Shown one piece after another: positions 23,834-33,762 of a stretch of 64,000 bases of DNA (positions are counted from its first letter, which is position 1; the number at the start of each line of letters is the position of its first letter). Source of the DNA: Amblyomma americanum (taxonomy: Eukaryota > Arthropoda > Arachnida > Ixodida > Ixodidae); NCBI RefSeq assembly GCF_052857255.1, contig NC_135497.1, forward strand, positions 182,416,777-182,480,776. The letters are read 5' to 3'. A model generated the notes under the pieces. The model was not told the origin of the DNA. It did no database searches and saw only the letters and a list, made by a program, of their open reading frames with translations. The position numbers were made by a program, and so were the translations under genes.

Positions 23834-26205
23834 TTAGCCGTGGTATCCGCCGTAGCCTCCGTGGCCGTAACCTCCGTGTCCGCCACCGATGCCGTACGCG
23901 GGCACGTGCTTCCCGTTGGCCGAGTGGTAGGGTGCGGCCGCCGGCAGACTCGTCTTGGTGCCGGGCTCGTTGGTCTTGACCATGGCGCGGAAGCCCCACT
24001 TGTCGGCCACGTAGTGCACCTGCCGGTGGCGGCCGTCGATGTTGCCCAGGTAGTAGGATCCCACCACCGGGCCGTACGCCGAACCGCTCTCGTGGCGGCC
24101 ATGAATGCTGCCGTAGCCATCCACGACGTCGTAGCCGAACGTGTACTCGCCATAGTCCTGGTACAGCACACGGAGATCACAGTGAGATACGAGAAGAAAA
24201 TAATTACAAGTTTTATTTTGCTAATGCCTAATGTCCGTTGTCTAGCGAGTCTTAGCACTCAAGGTAGAGTTGCCATTCGGGAACTAATCCTGCAGCACCA
24301 GACACGACGTCTACAACTTACAATTCTTTCTTTGCCAGTGGAGGGACATCAAACACAAGTATCATTCCATCGCGGCAGTGGTTTGATGGACAAGTGCTGA
24401 ACTGCCGCTCTAAGTGAAATAGGCGCCAAGGGAGCACAGCACAGCAATGCATTGCGTTTCTGGCACTGCCATCAGCTCGAGGTGCTTCCTGCCGTCTGGC
24501 GCGACCAGTGGGTGGACATCTTTTTGAGCAAACTGGGAGCTATTGTATTTGAGCGAATGGAAAAGCAGCAGAGTTGCAGTCGAAGGGGCACCTCGTAATT
24601 CCACTTTGTTGACATACTATGAGCTAAGGTTTGGCAGTAGGAAACTTATTTGATAGTCCATTGGGAGAAATAGATCAAAACTAGAAATGCAGACAGCTCT
24701 TGTATTTGTTTCATCCTTCTTTATCTCAGCCAACAGTACCGCCTACTTTGCTGCCCTAGTCCTCACTATACAGCACTGGTCTCCAGCGAAGAAAAAAAAA
24801 GAGTTACGTTTTATCTCAGCCAACAGTACCGCCTACTTTGCTGCCCTAGTCCTCACTATACAGCACTGGTCTCCAGCGAAGAAAAAAAAAAGAGTTACGT
24901 TTTGCTTTCTGTAGGTATTGCTGTGTCCTCCGTGGTGCCCGTGGTAACCGGCGTTCACCACAGCCAAGAGACCAAGGAAGGCAGCAACCTAAAAGACAGG
25001 ACATAAATGGGAAAGTGAGTGTACCACGAGACATGTAATAAAACTCCTGTTGAAGGTTTTAAGGAGGTTTTACGTCCAAAAGTGACTCAGGCTATGAGAG
25101 ACGCCGTAGTGAAGGGCTCCAGAAATTTCGACCACCTGGGGTTCTTTAACGTGCACTGACATCGCACAGTACAAGGGCCTCTAGAATTTTGCCTCCATCG
25201 AAATTCGACCGCCGCGGCCGGTATCGAACCCGCGTCTTTCGGGCCAGCAGCCGAGCGCCATAACCACTCAGCCACCGCGGCGGCAAACTTCTGTTTACCG
25301 AGCAGTACGCTAAGATGCCGCGGCGAAATTCTCAGCTGTTACAAGTGATAAAACTTAACAAATAAAACGCCTCGTCAGACTTCTGCAGGATGATCTGTTG
25401 CCAATTTCCGCATCTCATCAGGTACAAATTTCAACAAATACCGACATTGCCATGTCGTGTTGAGTTCTCGTTGTGGTCAGCGAAATAAGAAAAAAACACG
25501 AGTCAGGCATGGACATTTCGCTTTAAAACACTTCACGCGAACAATATCGTGATCGAAGTTCAAGCGTGTGTCTGCTGCGATGATTAAGTCACAAAGTAAT
25601 TCTCGAAAGTTCCCGGTTGAATAAAAGCTATATCTTCTTCGTTTCTACCATAGATTAGCGTTGCTTCCTACCCATTAACCACACCAGGAAACGTCGCAAG
25701 AGAGGTTTGTTTAACAATCGACTATAAGTTACCACATAATAAGGGCGGCCAGCCACCGCTTACTATTCCCCCTTCCCTTTCCTTTCGAATTTTCTTGTCA
25801 TATCAGCCATGTTTATCTGGATAACGCGATAATTGCGAAGAGCAAATGTAAAAGGAGGTCTCGATGAGCAGGAGCTGAGCGTCAAATTATCAGGCTGTTT
25901 CAAACAACCTAATAATTTTTCACCAGGCTTACTACACCGGACACGAAAGAGGTGTACTACGGGAGCAACGCACGAAAGTTAAGGACATCGCAGCCACGAC
26001 TGAACTCGCGCCAGCGTCACAAACTGGGCTCCTTGCACGTCGCGTAGGTCAGAGGCAAAAGCAAGTCGTTACATCCATCCGTGCAGTGGCCACGCGGCGA
26101 CGGCGTGCCGATGCGGAGCAACGGCCGGCCCTCGCGGCACGGGCCACCCCCAGCGGCGCGTGCCCTTGAAGCCACGACAGCGCTACTCACGGGTGCGAGC
26201 GTCAT
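23834..26205 (-). CDS. Cuticle protein with chitin-binding RR domain (gene 1), three exons
   Basis: Structural protein of the exoskeleton, expected to be secreted and bind chitin. Coding exons: 26191-26205 (MTLAP), 24899-24988 (30 codons) and 23834-24157 (107 codons plus TAA), giving 142 aa. Splice sites seen: CCC|GTGAGT, TTTTAG|GTTGCT, AAC|GTAACT, GTACCAG|GACTAT; both introns are phase 0. Exon 2 completes the signal peptide (VAAFLGLLAVVNA) and ends in TYRKQN. Exon 3 holds the Chitin_bind_4 / Rebers-Riddiford domain: DYGEYTFGYDVV, GSYYLGNIDGRHRQVHYVAD and WGFRAMVKTNEPGT. It finishes with a Gly/Tyr/His tail (GGYGHGGYGGYHG). Intron 1 carries a SINE, and intron 2 begins within a 90-bp duplication that copies its donor. 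The exon 1 choice rests on the TATA box and donor; exons 2 and 3 are firmer. It is paralogous to the gene at 56477-61870. Confidence 0.88.
24721..24901. repeat. 90/91-bp tandem duplication covering a splice donor
   Basis: The unit starting TTATCTCAGCCAACAGTACC at 24721 recurs at 24811. The copies are identical except for one extra A in the A-run of the second. Both contain GAGTTACGTTT, whose reverse strand reads AAAC|GTAACTC, the intron 2 donor of cuticle gene 1. The near identity indicates a recent event. Confidence 0.9.
25052..25284 (-). mobile_element. Full-length tRNA-derived SINE in intron 1 of cuticle gene 1
   Basis: On the minus strand it starts GCCGCCGCGGTGGCTGAGTGG (A-box type) and has the B box GGTTCGATACC, then the family body (GTCAGTGCACGTTAAAGAACC, GGTGGTCGAAATTTC). 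The flanks AAACTCCTGTT (25040-25050) and AAACTTCTGTT (25285-25295) are an 11-bp target duplication with one mismatch. It lies in the same orientation as the host gene. Confidence 0.88.
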
Positions 26206-26271
26206 GGTAGTGTCCGGCGGCGGTGCGCACTGATCGAGCGAAGTGAGGCGAGCGGCGGCGGAGGTGCACTG

Positions 26272-26312
26272 CTTGGTGGGGAGTGACCCTACGCTGCGGC
26301 CTGCTTTATACG
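26272..26312 (-). promoter_or_regulatory. Core promoter of cuticle gene 1 (TATA and initiator)
   Basis: The minus strand reads CCGTATAAAGCAG, with TATAAAG at about 26304-26310. An initiator-like GTCACTC follows about 25-28 bp downstream. The start codon at 26205 is about 100 bp from the TATA box. The surrounding GC-rich sequence contrasts with the AT-rich introns. Confidence 0.65.
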
Positions 26313-27289
26313 GCCATTTCCGGGCGGTGCTGCGCCCACCTACTTTCGCCGCGGAACGGGCCAATCCGGCAGCGCAGAAAAAAAGTATCTAGGCTAGCGG
26401 AGGTTATTAAAAGGGAGTCCCCTTGTAATCCCCCGGCCTTTGTTGCGCGGCATTAAACTCTTTCTTCAAACGGTTCTCACCATTACGCCCGCTTTCCCAA
26501 GTTGTTTTCCTTTTCGCCTCAACTCGAGCGGAGAGCGCCTCCTCTCTCAGATTGGCCGGAGATGAGGTGCGCATTACCTGCTTTGCGTCGAACAGGAAGA
26601 GGGAGAGGCAAGCGGCGCGGGGACCGCCGCAGCGCACGGCTCCGCTTCCGATGGTAAACATGCACGACGACACGCGTGCTTAGCCATTGCTCTGCGGCCG
26701 CGGCCGTTTTGTCCGCGGCATCAGCGATGCGCGCCGAAAGGGGGAAGCGTTCGATGAACGACGTCGCAGTCGCCTCAGCTTTGCGCGCGCTCCGAAGATC
26801 GCCACAGCTCAGTGCGTCGCAAAGCCGGTCCACTCGATTAGCTGCTGAATAGTCGCTTTTCCCGAGGGCTGCTGCTCCTGTGGGTGCTCACATGGGTGCA
26901 CTGAACGCATTGTACGCTTTTAGCTTACTACTGGTGTGACTGAACAAGAACGGGGTTAGAAACCATGGCTGATAAATCTGCCATTCAGTCAGTCAGGTGA
27001 CCAAGCGACGCGCTTTGTCGCTTAGCTGAGGAAACCAAGCATGAAAACGAGATACGATTTACGCGACTGAGGACAAATGACAAGTTCCGACATCTGGATT
27101 TTGTTAGATGTATTTGCGCCTCTTCTTTTTTCATTCTTGTATGAAACATTTTCGCTACACATTTCCGTGTCAGTTATGCCACATACATTATATCACGGGA
27201 CATTGACCGATAAATTCGCAGATTATTTGGCAGTTTCCTTGGCAACAGCGTGACGAACCTCTTGCTATAATGTCTGCATAATTCTAGAC
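26313..27289. other. Upstream region of cuticle gene 1, otherwise unassigned
   Basis: GC- and CpG-rich to about 26880, then ordinary sequence. Overlapping minus frames at 26407-26833 have no recognised domain and are probably products of base composition. Confidence 0.4.
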
Positions 27290-27475
27290 GCGGGTTCGAT
27301 CCCGGCCGCGACGTTCGAATTTCGATGGAGTCGAAATTCTAGAGGCCCGTGTACTGTGGGCTGTCAGTGCACGAACCCCAGATGGTCGAAATTTCCGGAG
27401 CCCTTCACCACGGCGTCTCTCATAGCCTGAGGCGTTTTGGGACGTTAAACCCCCATAAACCAAACCAAACCAAAT
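27290..27475 (+). mobile_element. tRNA-derived SINE, 5'-truncated
   Basis: Begins just before the B box (CGCGGGTTCGATCCCGGCC), continues with TTTCGATGGAG, TCTAGAGGCCC and the CAGTGCACGAACCCCAG and GGTCGAAATTTCCGGAGCCC blocks, and ends CATAAACC followed by CAAAC repeats. It is the short-tailed subfamily, like the copy at 23281. Confidence 0.85.
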
Positions 27476-28859
27476 ACTATGAGCTGTGTAAACTCAGAAT
27501 TTTCATGTCTGAAGAACCGGAATGCGTGCAGACTAAATTTTCAAGCGTCAAAAGAAAAGACAATTGCACAATATATTTTCGTGCTAAGCACATTTCGTTC
27601 TCACGCGTTGCCTAGCTTCCACGCAAATCCAAAAACATAAACTTAGAGGTGCTGTTCTCACACATTTGAGAATGCGCTGACAGCCAAGCGTGCCTATACA
27701 ATGAGTTCAAATTTAGGCTTCCAAGATTTTTAAAAACAAATGATGAGCACAACACAAAAGCTGAGGTGAGATTATGCAACACAAGGACTGATTGTATTTG
27801 TCAATCTCCTAATTAATTAAAATCGTATCAAACTGTTTAGTGGCTGTAGTTAGCATGCATGTTCATATTGGAAGCTTAGAAACGATCATATTAATCGACT
27901 ATCCCATTTTCTAAATACTCGTAGCACGCCCGTGTTGCGAGGTACCTGTTTCCAAATTGCCCACTCAATCTGTATAATTACGCATGCATCACAGGGACGG
28001 GTGATGCGAAGTTGATCCCTGCTGTGACGCTGCTGTTTCTTAGATTTTGCAAGCCTGAAGTGAAATGCTTTCAGTCATCAGCTTCATGCTTCATCCGTTG
28101 CCCTACGCCGTTGACAGACGAAACATACACAACTGCGTCACACTAAGGGGGGGGGGGGGGGGGGTGTTTGGCGTGGATATTTCTAAACCCGTTTTGTACT
28201 GGATTGAATATTTGGAAGCATATATCTATGGAAACGGGCGTGCTACGAGAATTCCATCAAATAGTTTAGCCTGGGAGCACGGCCGCTTTTAAGTCTCCGA
28301 TATAAACATGCGCGCTAACTGCAGTGACGAAATAGTTAATGTCATGAATTTAGTTAATTTATGCTTGCCTGGTCAAATAGCATGTGTTCAAAAAGAGCTT
28401 TCGAGAACTACGATTCATCTGATTTTCATTCCTACTTTACAACGCCCTGAATAGTGGCCATCAACCGACTCTCCGTGATCAGTGATCTGCACAGCCTTCC
28501 CAATCACCTTTCTATCATGTAAATCCTGATGAAGCACCAGCCGTGCTTCCTTGTATCTACGCGGTTGCCTCTCGTAGTCCTATCCTCACGCCTCCACCAA
28601 ATTTTTGAAACGCCCTTCACAAAATTGGAATCTTATGTGAACCCCTGCTCACGCGCACTGGCTTTCCCTTGAGAGAGAGAGAGAAAGAGAGAGAGGATTT
28701 AACGAATACAAGATCGGAGAGGTCTGCCTGGTTGTTAACCTGGCATGCTACTCCAGATAAGGGTGAAGGAAGAGGTAGGATAGGCAATAAAATAGCAGAT
28801 GGTTTAGCATGGCTAAGCGCGGAATATCGTGCAGTAGCACTAGTTACGGTGGACACTTA
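27476..28859. other. Unassigned stretch with G-run and GA microsatellite
   Basis: No gene recognised. It holds a G-run at about 28146-28164 and an AGAG microsatellite at about 28672-28694. Confidence 0.45.
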
Positions 28860-29060
28860 AGGCCCTTAAGTGCTAAAGGCATTTTACCTAAAAGCCTTTA
28901 CCATAAAGGTCTTTCGCCTAAAGGCCTCTACCCGGAAGCGTTTACCATGAAGGCCTTCACCATAAAAGCCTTTCCCATAAAGACTTTACCCTAAAGGCCT
29001 TTGACCTAAAGGCATCTGCCTGAAAGCACTTACCCTGAAGGCTTTCACCAAGATGTACCC
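28860..29060. repeat. Minisatellite of ~18-bp degenerate units
   Basis: About eleven imperfect head-to-tail units built around CCTAAAGGCCTTTACC, with phases such as CATAAAGGTCTTTCG, CCTAAAGGCCTCTACC, CATGAAGGCCTTCACC and CATAAAAGCCTTTCCC. The 18-bp period keeps a plus frame open with a six-residue repeat (for example TMKAFTIKAF), but there is no start context or downstream gene. The core AAGGCCTT is self-complementary. Confidence 0.75.
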
Positions 29061-29421
29061 TCACTCAGGCCTTCACCCAGGTGAGGGTCGCAGGTTGCCC
29101 ACAACCCAGTGGGAAGGTGGGCCGCCTGCCACAAAGCAGGCTCCAGGGACGTACGTATGTATATCACGCCCAATAGACGCTTTAGCATAGCGGAGACGCA
29201 CGTAAGTCCGTACCTTCACACAGAGAATACAGCTCTCGCACAATTATTCAGTGTACCTTTTTCTTTGCATCAACGCCTAAATGCATCAATTTTCAGCACC
29301 ATAGGGCTCGCGCTGCTTCGTGAACCGAGCTCCTGCCACAGCTCGTGCGCTGCAGCTCATCCTGATCGCGATAGTGCGTATGCCGGAAATCGTAAAATGC
29401 GCTTAGTAGTGCCACCGCACT
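29061..29421. other. Unassigned stretch
   Basis: Nothing recognised beyond the edge of the minisatellite. Confidence 0.4.
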
Positions 29422-29520
29422 AATGAATGAATGAATGAATGAATGAATGAATGAATGAATGAATGAATGAATGAATACTCAAACAAAAATACATAAGCAA
29501 GCACGTTACAGAAAACAGTC
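29422..29520 (-). repeat. (GAAT)n microsatellite, probable LINE 3' tail
   Basis: Thirteen or so GAAT units at 29422-29476 followed by ACTCAAACAAAAATAC and a non-repetitive segment. On the minus strand this is unique sequence ending in (ATTC)n, the form of an L2/CR1-type 3' end. No RT sequence is readable upstream, so the LINE assignment is tentative. Confidence 0.4.
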
Positions 29521-30379
29521 GTGGGCTGTGGGACGAGCGAAGGCTTGCAGGCACGCAACTCTCCCATGTGACACTTTGGTTCCAACGAGGACTTGAGGAG
29601 CGCCGCGTTGTCAGCGAGGAGGAGATCTCGTAACAGGTGGGCTTCGTGCAAGAAAATTATAGAGGCGGCTAACAAGTTAAATGACACCGCCACTTGACGG
29701 CACCAGACCAGTAAATGCGGATAATTAATTAAAGGGAGAGGAGAAGCCATGCAGGACACTAACGTGCATGCAGTCAGCGGGCATGACTGCGTCAGCGATG
29801 TCCGAAAATACAAGGCAGTATCGCAAAGCCAGGCGCCTCGTTTAACAAGCCAGTTTAAGAGTGGCTGTCTCGTTCATGCATTCACCGTGCTTCTTTCACC
29901 AAATTACTGCTTGTTTGCCCCAGTGAGTGGCGGGGCTTCGTATAACTTCGCGCCAGTTGAGTGACCGCGTACACATTGCAAGTCTAGTGCTCTTGTAGCG
30001 CTTTCCCGTTAGTCTTTACCTTGGCGGTGTAGCGTTCACGATAGATATAAACATTTTGCCCATAACATTTCCTGGATCAGGCTACATCGCAAATAAAGGA
30101 TGGTAACGTCTGGCTGTCATGGCTTTCCGATAAATTTTTCGCAGCTCGTCGGCGTCATTAAAGTTACACAGTATTGCGCCGTGCGCTTTGTTGGGTGAGA
30201 AAGTGTAGCACCAAATACTTTTGTCGCCCGCGAGCGGCGATTTCTGCCGTGAACAGGACGTTTGCTGAACTTCAGCAGCAAGCGTAAATAATTTTTTTTT
30301 TTGGTAAAAGCCCACGATATATTGTGCTTTGATGCTTATACGATAACTGGTTTCACCCATGTCCAACATTCTCGGACAA
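29521..30379. other. Unassigned stretch
   Basis: No gene recognised; frames on both strands look random. Confidence 0.4.
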
Positions 30380-30635
30380 AGATTTTAAAAATTGAAAAAT
30401 TGTAAGAAACCCTGATATCTAGCATAACCTTTCTTTTATAGTATTTCCATCACTCTCATCGAGCAGTCAAGATAGCAAAAACGTTAATGGAAAAAAAAAT
30501 GCAAGACTGACGATGGGTGATCTGAGGATATATTGATTGTTATAGTGAAATCTTACATTATACGAAAAAATTGCGTTCTTCAACGGCTTCCCGCTTAAAA
30601 ATGCTTTTGTCCAGAATTGTTGGCCATGTGCAATA
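30380..30635. repeat. Fourth copy of the ~300-bp dispersed repeat
   Basis: Shares AAAATTGTAAGA, the GATAGCAAAAACGT block, GGGTGATCTGAGGATATATT, GATTGTTATAGTGAAATC, ATTGCGTTC, AAAAATGCTTTTGTCCAGAA with the 10-kb units, in the same order and orientation. Confidence 0.65.
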
Positions 30636-31235
30636 CACGCTTTTTTCTTAATACCCAACCTTGATAAAATTCCATGAGCTCGCGTTACAACACCGAAGCT
30701 GCAGCATCGCTCAGCAATAAAATAAAGGGGGTGGGTTGCTTCCAAAGGCACCATGTAACAAGGAAGTTCTCACCACCCCCAGGCTTATTTTAGGCTACTT
30801 CAAGAGAATGCTGCATCATTATACATATCAATTCTTCAAAAATCGCGCAGCCTGAGCAGTGAAGTGAACCTCTGTTTTAAAGGCTCTAAGCACAAACATG
30901 ACATCTAAAGTGACATGACATCAGCTGTTCGTAAGTAGCGTCATGCCCATTCCTTGTACTTTTCTGTCCAAAGGTTCTCTCGCTGAGGTCATGTCACGCT
31001 CGTGGGAAAGACGGAATTCGGGAAACCCAAACTGAAGAATTCCGAGTTTAATTCCGATTCCACGCGGTGTCAGCGGAACGCCGCTCCATTTCTGGCTCAT
31101 GTAAAGCTCGAGTTCCCCAAAGGCTGGCAGCAAAAACACTTTTATATGCTATTATGTGTTGCCTAGTATCGCCTTAAAAGAGCAGCAAGATACTTTTAGT
31201 GTGAAGGCATTAGATGGCTCATTGATGCGAAAACG
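30636..31235. other. Unassigned stretch
   Basis: No gene or known repeat recognised. Confidence 0.4.
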
Positions 31236-31512
31236 CGGGTTAATGGCATCCTAGTCGAAATCAAGAGGAAGAAATGGGCTTGGACAGGGCATGTAATGCG
31301 AAGGGAAGATAACCGCCGGTGGTTAAGGATAACCGAGTGGATTCCAAGAGAAGGCAAGCGTAGCAGGGGGCGGCAGACAGTTCGGTTGAGGGATGAGATC
31401 AAGAAGTTGGCAGGCATAGGGTGGGCGCAACTGGCAAAGGACAGGTTTAATTGTAGAGACATGGGAGAGGCCTTTGCCCTGCAGTGGGCGTAGTAAGGCT
31501 ACTGATGATGAT
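31236..31512 (+). mobile_element. RTE-like LINE 3' end
   Basis: The plus frame reads a short C-terminal block IKRKKWAWTGHVMRRED, then WIPREGKRSRGRQTVRLRDE and a terminal GEAFALQW before a stop at about 31491. This W-GH..R / G.RSRGRQ...W..D pattern is the usual end of RTE-type endonuclease-reverse transcriptases. The element ends in TGATGATGAT, the TGA-rich tail typical of that clade. It is heavily 5'-truncated. Confidence 0.75.
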
Positions 31513-32845
31513 ACGAAAACCCGGGATCGCCAAAAAGTGGCGGCGGCACATAACTCGCGATGGTCGAAACAGTGCGACTTCATCAAAGGCGGGGAAAATG
31601 CGAAATGCTAACCAGTAATAGTATATATAGTACTTACAACTGCACCAACTAATAAGGAACAGAATAGAATTTGAATATAAGGGAAATAGAATTAGAATGG
31701 AATTGGAATAGACGTGGAGGAGGATTGCAATGCCTTCGCATTACTCGCACGTACGTTCATTAAGTGCCCCCGGTAATTTTTTTCGCGCTCTATATCTACA
31801 TGTATGCTGTGCTGACCAGCCTGGCGTCGTGGATTAGCCCCCGCATATGGATGGCAGCTGGGTAACAATGACTAGACATGCTCATCCCAGTGCAGCAGCA
31901 AGTTGGCCGGAATTCCATCAAATCTAAACGGGGGTGTTTTGTTTTTACACCCCCAGAAATGGAGGCCGTTATGCCATTATTTAGCGCGAAAATGCCAAAC
32001 CCGCCGCGCGACAGATACGCTCATACAGGTGGTTCGAAAATCGCTTACCGTGAGACGGCAAATAAAAGCGAAAAGCCCGCACGATTGCAGTAGAGCCACC
32101 GTACCGTTATGAGCACGCTTAGTAAACCGCACCCGTTAAGTTCTAGCTATATCGTATACGGCAGTGCAAGCACCGTGACCACGGGAAACCGCCTCCTTGT
32201 CTGTACGTCTAGCTGAGCGCTACGGTAAACAAATGGCTGGTAAGAGCACGTCATTTATGTCATTACAGACGCCCAGATTAAACCAGACTGCATATAATCT
32301 GCAGAAACGGTTCGTTTGACGCGCCCTAATGAGCGTGCTCTTTACACCAAAACTCAAGCGTCCACGCAACGGACGTTTTTCTGCACCGCGCCGCGGTATA
32401 ACGGCCTGCTTGTAACGCGCGTTTGCCGCTGCGCGTACTTACGGGCAGTGCTGTTTACGTGCATTGCAATGTCACTGCTGTGAGCGAGAAACCGGCACTT
32501 ACACTGCGCAATTTCTGCATACGCAGTGTGGCGCAACCGCCGCGTTTGAAGCCGGGCTGCTTGTTGACCGCCGCGCCCACCTGCATGGAAACACGTAATT
32601 GGCAGTTTTGCGGTCGTTTTCAGCTTTAGGAAAGCCCGTTGTTTCTTCGGGCAGTAGCTAATGTTTTTGCAGTCACTAACCTGCGCTATGCCGCGCCGCA
32701 GAAAGCGGCCTTCATTTACAGACTAGCGGTCAAGGATTCGGCAAAAAATGTGCGACGGCGAACATGCTGTTTTCAGTACGCATCTGTTAGAAGCGCATTT
32801 GATGTAACCCGTTGATTATTACTGTTGCTTCTTTTTTTCAAGTGG
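31513..32845. other. Unassigned stretch
   Basis: No gene recognised. A GAAT-rich purine tract lies at about 31660-31720 and a CpG-rich patch at about 32340-32620. Confidence 0.4.
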
Positions 32846-33323
32846 AGCTTTATGAAGCAGGTTTATTTATATATTTGGGATGTAGAGGATAGATGACGGC
32901 CTCGACCGCAGTCTCTGCATGGAAGATGTGAATATAGTGTCCGACGTTTGACTGTAGATCATTCCAGTCACAAGATGACGCGACGAAAAATGATCGGAGG
33001 TGAACGGTGTTCTTTGCAGTCGGAATGCACAGGCGACCTTGTGATGGTATACATGTCGCCAGAGAAACGATGGGCTGTGTGATACTGCTGAAGAGGAATA
33101 GTAGAACTTATTAATGAGACACCGTGGAGAAATTTTCCACCCCGTTTCTATAGTTTAGAAAGCGTTAGGGTGTTTGGGGTTCAACGTCCCAAACCGATTC
33201 AGGAGGATATAAGAGACGCCGTAGCGGAGGGCTCGGCATAATTTCAACTACCTAGAGTTTGCTAGCGAGAGCTACACTGAGCTAGAAGTCGAGCATTTTG
33301 CGGTGGCTGGGAGAGGAAAGTTG

Positions 33324-33482
33324 TGCGCATGCGCCGTTACCATGGCAACCGGAGAGGAGCAGTGGGTGCGGCGTGCGCTTCGCCGTCGCCGCCTCGCCGC
33401 ACGCCGCTCTATCACCCGAACCGCGTGTCGCATGCGCCGCATTGCGTATAAAAGGCGCAGATGTAATGGGCGGCTGTATCAC
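33324..33482 (+). promoter_or_regulatory. Compact promoter: NRF1-like site, X-box, TATA box
   Basis: In order: TGCGCATGCGCC (33324-33335, an NRF1-type palindrome), GTTACCATGGCAAC (33336-33349, a near-perfect RFX X-box), TATAAAA (33447-33453) and a TCACAG initiator-like site about 34 bp further (33479). The ORF starts at 33493. The site identities come from known consensus motifs; activity is inferred. Confidence 0.55.
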
Positions 33483-33492
33483 AGCGTTTGAC

Positions 33493-33762
33493 ATGCATGC
33501 AGAGAAGGAGAGTCCAGCCGCTGCTAAACGGCGGTATGGGCAAGAGAAGATTAACTCTTCCGATCCCGAGGTTGTCGCGTGGCACTTGGCTGCTCAACAA
33601 AGAGAGATTGAGCGTCAGAAGGCGAAGAGAGCAGCGGAGACGCCCGAACAGAGAGTGGAACGGCTTGCCAAACAGAGATGCCAGACTGCCGAGCGTAATA
33701 GACGGCGCATAGCCGCCGAGATGGAGCCCAATGTCTCTCTCTCATTGCTAAGCATACAGTGA
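33493..33762 (+). CDS. Small Arg/Glu-rich protein with STPR-like repeat, element-borne
   Basis: An 89-aa ORF. I chose the ATG at 33493 because it is the first after the TATA box and initiator; the longer frame upstream would run through the promoter. Residues 1-35 are charged; residues about 46-72 read AAETPEQRVERLAKQRCQTA then ERNRRR, resembling one or two units of the ~23-residue STPR DNA-binding repeat (the form ..TPEQR..RLAK.R....). It probably encodes a truncated DNA-binding polypeptide of a mobile element, since it sits in a 575-bp insertion inside a SINE. No catalytic domain is present. It may be a non-autonomous remnant or not translated at all. Confidence 0.45.
   Translation: MHAEKESPAAAKRRYGQEKINSSDPEVVAWHLAAQQREIERQKAKRAAETPEQRVERLAKQRCQTAERNRRRIAAEMEPNVSLSLLSIQ

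Noticed and set aside
23699..24400. 233-codon plus-strand frame over cuticle gene 1
   Set aside because: Antisense shadow of the GC-rich cuticle exon, which has splice sites and an RR domain on the minus strand.
29422..29476. GAAT array considered as a CRISPR-like or regulatory array
   Set aside because: Simple 4-bp microsatellite without spacers; a eukaryotic repeat tail explains it.
33298..33492. Upstream extension of the STPR-like ORF to 33298
   Set aside because: It would run through the NRF1, X-box and TATA elements; the ATG at 33493 fits the promoter better.
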